This document shows, piece by piece, positions 1 to 10,400 of a stretch of DNA of 64,000 nt. This DNA comes from Owenia fusiformis (taxonomy: Eukaryota > Annelida > Polychaeta > Sabellida > Oweniidae): contig CAIIXF020000004.1 in NCBI GenBank assembly GCA_903813345.2, forward strand, positions 16,105,513 to 16,169,512, written 5' to 3'. The notes beneath the pieces are model-generated. The model was not told where the DNA came from. It searched no databases and worked only from the letters and a program-made list of their open reading frames with translations. Position 1 is the stretch's first letter; each line of letters starts with the position of its first letter. Both the position numbers and the translations under genes were made by a program.

Positions 1-315
1 TACATCTAGTCTGTATATTTGTTAGCATGATGTTTTCCCGCCTTCTTAGTTCCTAATGTGATAAAGGTATGGGATAACCTTAATACGCCACGCCACGACA
101 GCCATTACGTCACACCCAGCTCCAGCCTGAAAAGTGAACACAAAACAATCGCGAAATAAAATGAAAACTGAAGTGCTAAACATGGTAAATGAATGGTATG
201 TGCTTCATTAAGTCTTTTGTGTACTTAATCATCTTTTGGGGATTGTACTGACTTCTTTCCTTTTAAAATAAGCTATGTGCTCGTAAAGTTGATAGTAGGT
301 TTTATATATTATATA
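1..315. other. No feature recognised
   Basis: AT-rich sequence with no convincing exon, repeat or RNA gene. If the minus-strand modular gene to the right continues past its last recognised exon, this stretch would be intron. Confidence 0.4.
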
Positions 316-447
316 CAATTATTGACCTCTCCAGAGGTTTACTGTCAAAATTATATCCCGAGACTGTAAACCTCGACCTTTACGGTCTCGGTTTACAGTC
401 TCGGGATATAATTTTGACAGTAAACCGAATGGAGAGGTCTATAATTG
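316..447. repeat. 132-bp foldback hairpin
   Basis: Two arms (about 316-372 and 389-447) are near-perfect reverse complements around a spacer of about 17 nt. The inner 37 nt of each arm, starting GGTTTACTGTCAAAATT on the left, match without a visible mismatch. The outer ends CAATTATTGACCTCTCC and GGAGAGGTCTATAATTG pair with one mismatch. The right end lies 23 nt from the stop of the DUF3504-like ORF. It could be a small foldback element or the 3' end structure of that ORF's parent element; no target duplication is evident. Confidence 0.85.
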
Positions 448-469
448 TTTTGTTAGTCCGAAGAATATC

Positions 470-823
470 TTAGATTTTTCTGACCCTTGAACACAACACA
501 GGTTTGTGGGTGGTTTTACCTTTTCCTGACTTCTGCAGTTCCACAACCTTCGCTTTGAAAACATCGTTTGATGCCTTGAATTCAGACTTGGTAATGTCCA
601 TCTTAAGTGTCTCTCTGATGTATCGTGCCACTCCCCATTTAAGAAGCTGAAATGATTTCAACTTATAAAGTCCACCGTCTTTTTTTCTAATACCAACGTA
701 AAACTTTTTCTTCGTATTTTGACTGTCTTTACTCTCTAAGAGACTAATAATATCCTCATCTTCAACATTTTTGAAACGGCTAGTGCTAGCGGCGGCCATT
801 TTATCGTCTGATAATGACGTCAT
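470..823 (-). CDS. Crypton-derived DUF3504-like fragment, 117 aa
   Basis: This intronless ORF starts near MAAASTSRFKNVEDEDI and ends after a GKGKTTHKP segment. From memory of the family, it resembles the N-terminal SAM-like core-binding part of the tyrosine-recombinase-derived proteins related to QRICH1, ZMYM2 and KCTD1, which descend from Crypton elements. Recognisable pieces are the opening R-F-x-N-V-x-x-E-D-I, the LLESKDSQNTKK stretch, FYVGIRKKDGGLYK, and the closing basic segment. Compared with usual relatives, about 40-50 residues seem to be missing between NTKK and FYVG, and the protein stops just before the catalytic half. No catalytic Arg or Tyr can be present. It is either a truncated relic or a small domesticated DNA-binding protein. 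It lies in a presumed intron or just beyond the end of the modular gene, on the same strand. Confidence 0.5.
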   Translation of the reverse strand: MTSLSDDKMAAASTSRFKNVEDEDIISLLESKDSQNTKKKFYVGIRKKDGGLYKLKSFQLLKWGVARYIRETLKMDITKSEFKASNDVFKAKVVELQKSGKGKTTHKPVLCSRVRKI

Positions 824-1035
824 TTTAGTGGAATGCTGGGAATATTATTCACCGGCAATGCATTGCACGGTGAACAGTTAAAATTAGTCACCGCTCGTTG
901 ACCAATCAAAATTGAGTATTTCAACTGAGGTACTAACAATATATATTATATACGATTCATATAGCTGTCATCTAGAATGCATAGAGGTTTTAATTTATAA
1001 CCATGACAGAAAAAACATTTTCCCAGATGACTTAC

Positions 1036-4000
1036 CTCCACTACAGGTCGTCTCTAAGTGCAAAATTAAGATCTCTGGTATTGTGTCATCTGCAAATATC
1101 CTTGCTTGTGTACTGAAATAAGAAACATTGTCTAACATTTGATACAGTAATAAATAAGAATGACAAATGATTAATTTCTAGAAAACCATTGTTTTCAATA
1201 TTATACACAATTATGTGAAGATTTAGTCATTAGAGTTTTTTCAAGAACATGTTAAACGTGACTTTAATTGAAAGTGCTATCCTTACCTTCAGAATGATGG
1301 ATATCCAGGAGTAGCTTATCAGACTTCTTGCGTTAGATATGATGCCATCTCAACTCAACATTTACCAGTGTTGGTCAAACATTCCATTAAATCACCTAAA
1401 TCTTAAAATGATTCCTACTCTGTTGATATCTAATCTACAAGCTTGTCTACAAGATTCTATTGTTGCTGAATGCGTATGTCAGAGTATATTGTGTTGTTAA
1501 AGTTTCATCCTCCGATCACAGGGGTCCAAAATCCAGAACATATTCTTTCTTTTTACCCCCTGCGATAAGCAGTTACCATTTCCCCGATTAAGAACTCGCA
1601 ATCTGATTGGCTGTCGCAACACTGCGACAGAAATCATGTATACGTCATTGCGCATGATTAGATCACGTGATTCAGTTAAATCGGACGCGTCCAAATTGGT
1701 TATAGCAGGGGGAAGAAGGAGGTACGGATTCTGAACACCTGCTTTGGAGGATGTTAAAGTTTAAGACGTATATTTTTAACCAGTTCATTCTGTTTTTAAC
1801 CACGTTTCATGAAGTTTAGTCTCTTAATTAATATATTTAGTCGATTATTAAGTTAGCATTATGGTATGTGTCATTTAGGTGTTGATACACCAATATGTAC
1901 AACCCAAATGAAAGGGATTTAATACATCTCAAGCTATAACAAACTACCTAATGACACACGCGTCATGCTAATAAGCAGTTAAAACTACCCGAAACAACCA
2001 TGGATGTTATTTGCTTATGAAATCCATTGTAGATTAGTTTTGTTTTTTCGTAAGTAAAAATGTAAGATATGTGTTAGTATTGGCAGCAGTTGCAATGAGA
2101 AGTAAATACATATATATGGTCAAATTAATAATTGGTCATTTTCGATATTAAAAGTGATGAATTGTATACGATAAACAGCAAAATGATGTATTGTGAATTT
2201 ATATTATATTTGGAAATATTTGAGAATCATCAAAATATATTAATTTCTTTGCAATTAAAGACATTATCAAAAATATTATCAAACCTGAATAGTGTGATGT
2301 AGTCTCGTTTGGTGACGTAATCACACTTGTTTTAGTGGTCGCCTCTTGAAGTATAAAACCGTTTACTAGAAAAACAGTACAAATTCAGAACAATGGACAA
2401 AGCAATGTGTCAACTGATGACATAATGTAGGCTATATACAACTGCACTAAGTAAACGTAGTTTGTATAAATAATATTTGGTATTATTTTAAAACACATGT
2501 TCGACTGTCTTTGTGCTAAAAATGATCACATGCCAGTTGGGCAATAATGCAAACAAAGGTAAAGTCATAGCTTTGTTTTACTGTGTGTTTACGTAAAATA
2601 TGTGTTCGTAAATATTATCGTTAAAAATCAAAATACGTAATTATTTCAGTACAACTGAGCAAAATTATCAAACCTGGAAAGTGTAGTATAGTCCCGTTTG
2701 GTGACGTTATCGCAGATGTTTGAGTGGTCGCCTCTTGAAGTATAAAGAAAAGAGTACAAAATACAATGTTTATATATGTGAGTCAAAACCGACATAAACT
2801 ATGCGTAAACAAAAACTTATAATGTGATTGAATACCATTACCAATAGTAAAAATAGCATCAAAATATAGCAATAGAGCGCCCATACCTTTGATACATCGT
2901 ATTGTGATATCATAGTGAGAAAATGATGGGTCCAAATTAAATGTCTGAGACCAGTTGAACCTGACATCATTTGGTTCAAAGACAAAATCACTCATCATCA
3001 TGAAGTCGCTCCATCTGCGACCACTACTCCTTCTTGATACCCTGAATGTTGAGATCGCCCATCGCCCACTCTTAAATATGATACCAGTGTTAATTTGGGA
3101 AGTATGGTCATAGTATGGTCGATTGGAGTATACGCCAGATTGTAGGTATATACCATTAAATCTGGCATAATTTGATGCATAGCTTATTCCGCTTACAACT
3201 ATTTCTTCACAAGCTACTTCCACTGAAATAAAATTATGATACACGTGGTTTCACTATTTATACAGTAGTTTGAATCTATATAGGCTTGTAAATATTTCAT
3301 AATAATATTGCCAGAATGTTACAAAACTCAATTATTTTTACATGTAAATTTCCTTCAAGATATTTCATTTATGAAGATCCGAGCTTCCATAATAGCGCGA
3401 TACTACCACAAACTCTTACCAGAAACGCAGGTAAACTTAAGTCCTGGCCATGGCTTGAGTGCACCTGTAGAAGACACAACCATAATTGGTTCTTTGATAT
3501 CATCCGGAAAATCGGCAGCGTCAGATACTACAGCTTTAAATCCACCAAGGCTACGATAATCATCAGTTTTACGTTTCTCATGTGCAAACGCCCACTGGTT
3601 GGAGTTTACTTTGTAAAGACGCAGTTCTGTAAGGCTTTCGTGGGTATATGAAGGTAAACCACCGACGGTAAGTGTTTCGTCCAGTATCCATAGTCCGAAC
3701 CAATTTTCTGGGGACGATGCAATCTCAGCAGGCATATGCACTTTTGAGTCTAAGTAAAGCATTCCACATGGTGCTCTGGCTGTAATAAGACGTTAATATG
3801 TTTCTAAAGGAAGTTGAGTTATTTGACGTTTATGGTTTTTAAACTTTTCACGTTAATGAAAACGACGAATTTGCTACTAGTTATTACAAAATTGTTTATC
3901 AGTGTCGATAATCTACACTCGGAAAGACAATGTAAAGACTTTTAAATAATGCAATCATTTTTCTGTCTCTTAGATTCAATTTTGGTCATCGTTGACAATC

Positions 4001-7000
4001 TGCAAGTTGAAAAGGTGTAATTAAACAACTCGGTTATTTTCGATTAAGTATAATTTCGTCCATTTCGGGAGACAAAAGTTGAATGAGCGATAAATGAGCT
4101 ATTGGATCGTACAAAGTACCTTCCAGATACAACCAAGAATACCTTCCAGAATACAACCAATAAATGCGGATGATGAATAAATCATTCGGATTAGAAGGCA
4201 AGAGTTAAACTTAAGTATTCCAGTTAAATGGGATTGGATATAACGGGACATTATCAAAAAGTGAGAACATAGACTGACAGCAAAATGTATTCAAAAGATT
4301 ACCAAACCTGGATAGTGTGGTGTAGTCTTGTTTGGTGACGTAATGGTGATTGCTTGATTAGACGGTTCTTGAAAAAGAAAAGGGTTTGTGTGAATGCATT
4401 ACAAGATCAAAACAATGAACAGCCTTATATGAATTAAAAGTCGTACTGGTTACATGTAATTAAATAAATATAAAGATTGTTGTTGAATATCATTTTATAA
4501 ACACAGTACGATACAAATAACCATCAAATGTCACAGATCACTCATCTACACAAATAAAATTGTTCAATAATATATGTTAGTACAAACCATCTTTGGCAAT
4601 CATCATAATTTATTATTTCTGTGCAGATAAGTTGTTCAAACCTGAAACCGTTGGTGTAGTCTCGTTTGCTGTCTTTATTGTAACTGTTTGAGTTGTCGGC
4701 TCTTGAAGTAGAAAAAAAGTTTACATAAACTGAACATTTCAAAACATTAGGCAAAAAATTAATTAATTGAAATAAAATTTAATTATAAAAGTATAGAATG
4801 TACATATAGAGTTTGTGTTATTAACAATTATTGTTGAAAAACATCAACATTTGTTATCTATTTTAATTTGTACTAATTAATACAGTTTCAAACCTGAATA
4901 GTGCGGCGTAGTCTCATTAGGTGACGTAACAGCGATTGTTTGAGTAGTTGGTTCTTGAAGTATAAGCACAGTAAATCAGAAATACTTACACATCTTTTGA
5001 AAAACAATTTATTAGAAATACCTTACACATATATTTTGCGATAAACTAATTATAAACGTGTTTGAATTCTATCAGGTTGTAAAATAAAACACAATTTGGT
5101 TGATACAAACGAAGTCAAATATGGTAATAGCAATGAAAGGTAGCTAAATTATGTTCACCTGGCTCAGGGACAAAGTATAAAAACTGGAAGGGTTCTGGAT
5201 TGGTCAAACCAGTAATTGAATCACCACACATCCAAGGTCTGGTGATATTAGTTGGATACAGAACGGGGTCAGTCACCCGACATACAATAGTGGTATTTTC
5301 CCCCTCTATTCCTTGCCCTAAATGTAAAATACTTGCTCAAATGGTTGGAACGGTTACACATTCACAGTACATCATTATCCATATACATTAACATATGGTA
5401 TGTAAATATATTCAAAAGTAATAATAAAAAGTTAGGTGAATGAAATTGTGTTTGAAGTTAAGAATTTCTGAAGAAGCAAAGTAATCTAGAAAAGCGTGTA
5501 AAGCAGCCTTATTGATGAATCTGGTATTACCTAATACCCACTCCGATGAGCTCGAGAGGTAATACACATGAAGATCGCTCAATTTTGAAATATAGCCAAG
5601 GGTCGGCTTCATCCATTGGTATACAAGTCTTTGATTGATGATATCACCCGTTGTGTTGTATAATCCCCGTAAGTAAGAGAATCGATTGTCTGTGCTATTG
5701 TCAAGTATGAGCATGTGGTCATGGTTGGTATGTTTTCTTCCATCTAAAATGAATTATTTTACATTTTGTAGTAAAACAATGTTAAGCCTGTAGGCGTTTA
5801 CTTTGTCAGTTATATCACGTACCATGTTAGCTTCAGCATGGGGTGGAGACATCTATGAATATTGTAAAGGTTCACCAATTATTTACCGTAACATTACCAT
5901 ATAGCAAATATAAAATATCCGATCATATCATGTTAAAGGTTACATGAGTTATATATAAATAGCAAAATATACTAGGAATACTTACCCTTATCACAACTGA
6001 CTTGTGTTATAATCTCCTGTTGTCCATTTCTCCAAGAGACTCCTGAAATAGTCTCAGGAGACAAAGCTGTATCCAGAACTGATAGTTCATATGACCTATC
6101 AGTTATATTAATGCTCCTACTGATAGCCCACAGCCAAGAACTACTTGTCTCACCAATGCAGATAAACCTCATAAACGCTGAATTGGATTCGTGTGCATAT
6201 ACTGGACGCTCGTTCTGCGTTATGTTGGGTATGAGAAAATAGTACCCATATACTTTGATAACGTCGACATTGCCCTGAATAGAACTGTAAAACCCTGACA
6301 GATATAGCGTGGGACAGTCTGAAGTATAAGACAAAATTTGTATATGATTGACTCTATCAGAAAAACATGCATGAACAGAAGAGACTCGTGTGGAAGGGTC
6401 AATTGAATAGTAATCGTATTTTCCTTATAATAACCCGACAATTTCCGTTGTAACAAATGCATTTCGTTGTGTTAGAGTCATCGGTATTAAACAAAATAAA
6501 GTTACCAGCAGAACATAATGCTTCATCAAATTCATGAAAAATGTTTGTATGGAAATGCACTTGATTTAAGTCGGAGGTGACCTCCTCTCAAAGAACGTTT
6601 ACATGCGCTTAGGTCACGTTATTGTTGGAAATCGTCGCCAAGCATGCGCATTTAGAAGGGTATCTCAGACACTGGAGAGCACATTCTAATTACTAGTAGA
6701 TTTTGTTAGGTCATAGGAATATGTATTCAGGATGATGAATTAACATATTTTGTCGTTTCCTTTTGAAATTATATTAAAAACTTACATGATAGGATTGGTG
6801 CTTCTAGCGTAGGTGTAACAATCTCCGTTGCCTCTAAATGAATGTTGGAGAAATACAATCAACAAAAATCAACAAGAAAATCTAAAATCTCTATTGGAAT
6901 CTAAAAACACAATAAAAACTATTTATTATTTTATAGTTAATTGTTACTCAATATTAAGATAATATCTTATGTTATCAATAGTACATTTTCTCTCCATTAA

Positions 7001-8692
7001 GCATCAAAATATCGCAATAGCAACCATATACCTTTAATACATTGTATGCTGATATCATAGTGAGAAAATGACGTATCCAAATTCGAAGTCTGAGACCATT
7101 CAAACCTGACGTCATTTGGTTCAAAAACAAAATCACTTGTCGTCATGAAGTCACTCCACCTGCGACCACTACTCCATCTTGATAACCTGAATGTCGACAT
7201 TGCCCATTTCTGATTTTTAAATACGATGCCAGTGTGCAACTGGGAACTATGATCGTAATATGGTCGATTGGAGTCGACGCCAGATTTTAGATACACTCCA
7301 TTGAATTTGGCATAGGGCAAAGATGCAAAACCTATTCCGGTTACAGCTATTTCTAAGCAAGTATGTTCCACTGAAATATAAGGACAAATCAATTAATTCC
7401 ACTAATAATATAATATGTAGTTGTTATATACCATATACAAGGCGTGTAAACGTCAAATAATAAGATTACCCGACGGATTCAGTCTCTTTGTCACCATCAA
7501 AAGTCGTGACATATTGTTATGGTCTTCATCTTTTTGTAACGGCGGTTGGCGTCCGGCGGTCAACGTTCTGCGTCTTTAACAAAGAGCAGGTGGTAACATT
7601 TTTCATATTAATTATCCTAAAAATGGATACACAACACAAAAAGAAAATCAAAACATCTAAGAGTAAACCAGTCATAAAGTTGTTGAACGTTATTCCCACG
7701 TGTAGTTCGATTTCTTTATATTTTGTGATAAAGTGATAAAGTCATCAGTAAATGCACATGACTGCCACTACGCAATATTGAGACAAAGCGCTTACCAGAA
7801 ACGCAGGTTAAGTTGAGTCCTGGCCATTGACTTAGTGCATCTGCAGAAGACACGACAGTAATTGGCTCTTTGATATCTTCTGGAAAATCAGCAGGGTCGG
7901 TTACTACAGCTTTAAACCCATCAAGGCTACGATAATCATCAGTTTCGCGTTTCTCTTGGGCAATCACCCAATGGTTGGAGTTCAATCTGTAAAGATGCAG
8001 TTCTGTTAGTCGTTCGTGGTTATACAACGGGGAACCACTGAAGGTAAGTGTTTCATCCAGTACCCAAAGTCCGAACCAGTTTCCCAGGGACGATGCAATC
8101 TCAGCTGGCATGTGAACCTTTGAGTCCAAGTACAGCAATTTGCATGGTGTTCTGACTGCAAATACATAAACAATTTACACAGTATCGATGATGATTTAGA
8201 TGTACGAATAATTGAAAACAGAATCACACATTTTCACCAGTTGATTTCAAAATATGATAACATAATTTTGTTTTTAAATTTTTTTAAAGATTAAATTCAT
8301 TAGCCTACATAGGATATAAAAGTAAAGCGGTTGGTAAGTAAATTGAATATCAATAAAAAACATAGAAATCGACTATATTTTGTAAAAAAAAGTAATCAGT
8401 ACCAACCTTGTATGTTTCTTTTATCTCTGTATTTTACCCCAGTTCCATTTACATCATTGATCCTACTATTGCGCCCATGTTTAGTGTTCTTCTCACCAAA
8501 AAGGCGTTTGTTGTCAGCCTTAGTTATCACTTTATTTGGATTATGACTAATGAGATAATCTAGATTTTGTCGCTCCTCAAAGTCGAAATCATCATGAAAC
8601 CCAGAGCTAAACAATTCGGTTTTATTTTGATATATAGCTTGTATCGTCTCAGAGATAAGCAAAGTTCCTGATATGTATAACAACAACTTCAT
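1036..8692 (-). CDS. Secreted modular repeat protein (15 exons, 3' end not found)
   Basis: Exons in coding order: 8692-8407, 8155-7796, 7370-7032, 6833-6786, 6318-5986, 5743-5531, 5317-5159, 4953-4894, 4701-4642, 4367-4308, 3779-3420, 3222-2887, 2733-2674, 2344-2285 and, less certain, 1089-1036. Every junction is AG/GT and phase 1, giving an open frame of about 929 residues. I chose the start before MKLLLYISGTLLIS, a clear signal peptide; in-frame ATGs also lie at 8719, 8731 and 8770. A basic spacer of about 75 residues follows. Then come modules of about 115 residues carrying a loose pattern of N-G-x-Y, R-P-x-Y-x-H and W-x-I/V, with many N-glycosylation sequons, interspersed with Thr/Pro/Asn-rich linkers. 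I do not recognise the module as a named family. The protein is probably extracellular. No stop or membrane segment was found, so the C-terminus lies in an unrecognised exon or beyond the window. A two-gene alternative is discussed at 6425-6535. Confidence 0.75.
2285..4953 (-). repeat. Five tandem 60-nt linker mini-exons
   Basis: Five exons of exactly 60 nt (4953-4894, 4701-4642, 4367-4308, 2733-2674, 2344-2285) each encode 20 residues of the form E-P/A-T-T-Q-T ... S-P-N-E-T-T-P-H-Y-S-G. Each follows a CTTCAAG-like acceptor (TTTCAAG in the middle one) and is followed by a GTTTG donor. All are phase 1 on both sides, so any number can be skipped or repeated without shifting the frame. The module A/B exon pair 3779-2887 sits between the third and fourth copies. 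Flanking intron sequence is also partly shared, which points to duplication of whole exon-plus-flank units. The peptide is Thr/Asn-rich with N-x-T sequons and would form an extended glycosylated stalk. Confidence 0.85.
2887..3779 (-). other. Second module A/B exon pair
   Basis: Exon 3779-3420 (module A, 360 nt) begins A-R-A-P-C-G-M-L-Y-L-D-S-K and ends T-C-V-S-G. Exon 3222-2887 (module B, 336 nt) carries FNGIYLQSGVYSNRPYYDH and WAISTFRVSRRSSGRRWSDF. Both match the pair at 8155-7032 along their full length, with roughly three quarters of residues identical by eye, identical exon phases, and the same length for A (one codon shorter for B). The intron between them is 197 nt here and 425 nt in the other copy. 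It encodes two of the repeating modules of the secreted protein. Confidence 0.85.
5159..6318 (-). other. Central module exons of the secreted protein
   Basis: Three exons (6318-5986, 5743-5531, 5317-5159) encode diverged modules. The first contains Y-L-S-G-F-Y, N-E-R-P-V-Y-A-H-E and S-W-L-W-A-I. The second has R-G-L-Y-N-T-T-G, Q-R-L-V-Y-Q-W and S-E-W-V-L-G. The third, about 53 residues starting G-Q-G-I-E-G-E-N-T-T-I-V-C, ends F-L-Y-F-V-P-E-P and looks like a short cysteine-containing spacer with a faint Ig-like start. Phases (1-1 throughout) and strong donors such as GTAAGT and GTAATA support them. They follow the small 48-nt exon 6833-6786 (E-A-T-E-I-V-T-P-T-L-E-A-P). Confidence 0.75.
6425..6535 (-). 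other. Isolated signal-peptide-like ORF in an intron
   Basis: A 36-codon ORF reads MNLMKHYVLLVTLFCLIPMT and continues a few residues to a stop, a textbook secretory signal with a cleavage-like L-T-Q. It lies on the coding strand between exons 6833-6786 and 6318-5986. No good phase-1 donor joins it to the next exon: the only phase-1 GT is a poor GTTTAA inside the hydrophobic core. It could be a relic or alternative first exon of a once separate gene. Read unspliced, exon 6833-6786 hits a stop within a few codons, so a gene boundary here is not excluded. Confidence 0.35.
7032..8155 (-). other. First module A/B exon pair
   Basis: Exon 8155-7796 (module A, 360 nt) starts V-R-T-P-C-K-L-L-Y-L-D-S-K-V-H-M and exon 7370-7032 (module B, 339 nt) contains FNGVYLKSGVDSNRPYYDH and WAMSTFRLSRWSSGRRWSDF. 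Acceptors TTTGCAG and ATTTCAG and donors GTAAGC and GTATAT bound them in phase 1. This pair is the closest copy of 3779-2887. It directly follows the signal-peptide exon and precedes a 48-nt linker exon, so the duplicated unit is probably A, B and linker. Confidence 0.85.
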
Positions 8693-9399
8693 AACTTTTA
8701 AGCTGTATCGAATTATCATCCTTGTTCTCATACTCGGGTTTAGTAAATTATACTTAAATACTCTAATCAAGTGACTTTTTATATGTGCAAATTAACACAT
8801 CATTGCACGTCTTTTTAATAGTATATGTTACACATAATAGATTTTGACAGCCCTTATTCAAATAAACATGTTTTTTCTGGGATAATTGATATATTTTGAA
8901 ACCGTACACAATAGCCAGAGTGGGTAAATAAATTATCTGAAGGATATAAATTCGCGTAAATGCGTCTTCGGGTCTCTTAATATGACTCCCGCCAGCTTTA
9001 AAAAAAGTTTTGAATTGAGGTGAAACTATTTATTAATGTATCATACATCATGCGTTGACTGATTTACTAGATTAATAAAACACCTTTTAATTTAGTTATG
9101 TGTCAGAAAGAGAATCCGACATACTATGATTCTATCTTCAAGTAAAGTCGACCCTCTTTTTAATTTGTCAGTGGATGACGTTATTGTCACTGATTGGTCG
9201 AACATTTAAGTTTCTCAAAACGAAAATGGCGCAGGACAGAGAGATAAAAAGTCCGCTATGGGCTGTGTCTTACTTCCCCCCCCCCCTTTTCCCTCTTATT
9301 ATGGACTCAAATATTGAACTTCATTGGTCATTTGGCATATTCTATAAACCAGTAAATATTTAGAGATTATCCTATATGAGGTTAAGGATATTGGGATTA
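8693..9399. other. Upstream region of the modular gene
   Basis: This should hold the 5' UTR and promoter of the minus-strand modular gene. No unambiguous TATA box or initiator can be assigned. A short poly-C run lies near 9277. No other gene is seen. Confidence 0.4.
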
Positions 9400-10400
9400 T
9401 TGCGAGGCAAATACAATATATCTACCCAAGAGCCGTAGGTCCCGGGTAAAGGAGGATATTTTGTTCACATACCATTCTTGGTCATTTGGCTCACATTGTC
9501 CAATTGTCCAAAGTTCAGAGCATTTCCAACCAACCGAGTAACTATTGAGAATATTCAGGTCCAGTTTTTTTCTTGGCCGTGGCCATTTTTCCTGTTCTTT
9601 CAGATATTCATCCATATTTATTTTCTTGAATCTTTGATTATTGACAGGGAAACGTATGGTAGCGGATATATTATATCTGCCCAATCGGAGCGGGGCGTAA
9701 AGCTATTTATTCCATAGTTAACATGATATTCATAGGATAACATGTCAAAATAAAAACGGTATTTTTGTAATCAGTGGTAAAATATGATATTTTTGACAAT
9801 TTTTCACTTAGCCATAGCATACGGTGTTTAAGCCATGACATACGGCGCCGTATGCTATTGATAATGGATTTTTGCTACTTCAGATTCAAAACGAGGCTAA
9901 GTGTCAACATCGCCTGATCGTTTGGAAAATTCGATTTAAATCACTTTATTTCCGACGATGCTGATGATGACTTTACTATGGAATAAAAAGAACATCCTAT
10001 GATTTACTCGTGATATGATTTTAATCCACTCATGGATATTGATATCTGCACTTTTTCGCTACGCTCGCTCGTGCAGATATCATATCCATTCGTGGATAAA
10101 AATCATATCACTCATAAATCATAGGATATCCTCTATTTGTCCCATACTTGGACGTGTTACAGGTACATAAAGCAAGTTTGTAAAACCTAAATTTTCATCA
10201 GGAGGCAGATAAAGCTTTACGTCCCGCTTCGAGCGGGCATGCAGATATAGTATATCTGCCCGCTACAACATAATCGCCATTCGCATATAGGTTAATATTT
10301 GTAAAGTTCGCATCTTGGGAATTTTCTGAACTGTGGCCAATTGAACAATGTGAACCAGATGATCAAGCTTTATGTATCTGTAACACGTCCAAGAATGTTA
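9400..10400. repeat. Large imperfect palindrome with coding-like arms
   Basis: The left arm (about 9470-9720) and right arm (about 10200-10390) are diverged reverse complements. On the left (minus strand) one reads C-S-E-L-W-T-I-G-Q-C-E-P-N-D-Q-E-W followed by a good GTATGT donor. On the right (plus strand) one reads F-S-E-L-W-P-I-E-Q-C-E-P-D-D-Q. Both arms also share a block with GCAGATATA and a GCGGGACGTAAAGC-like segment (left copy GCGGGGCGTAAAGC). A tighter hairpin sits in the middle. It could be an inverted duplication of one exon of an unknown gene, or a foldback transposon carrying a gene fragment. No complete gene is visible. Confidence 0.55.
9989..10127. repeat. Central hairpin of the palindrome
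   Basis: Arms starting CATCCTATGATTTACTCGTG on the left and ending CATAAATCATAGGATATCC on the right pair over about 55 nt. The loop contains the near-palindrome CGCTACGCTCGCTCG. It forms the axis of the larger inverted repeat. Confidence 0.75.

Noticed and set aside
1611-1630. 8-bp palindrome CTGTCGCA-ACAC-TGCGACAG
   Set aside because: Perfect but short; chance or a protein site cannot be told apart and no gene start is nearby.
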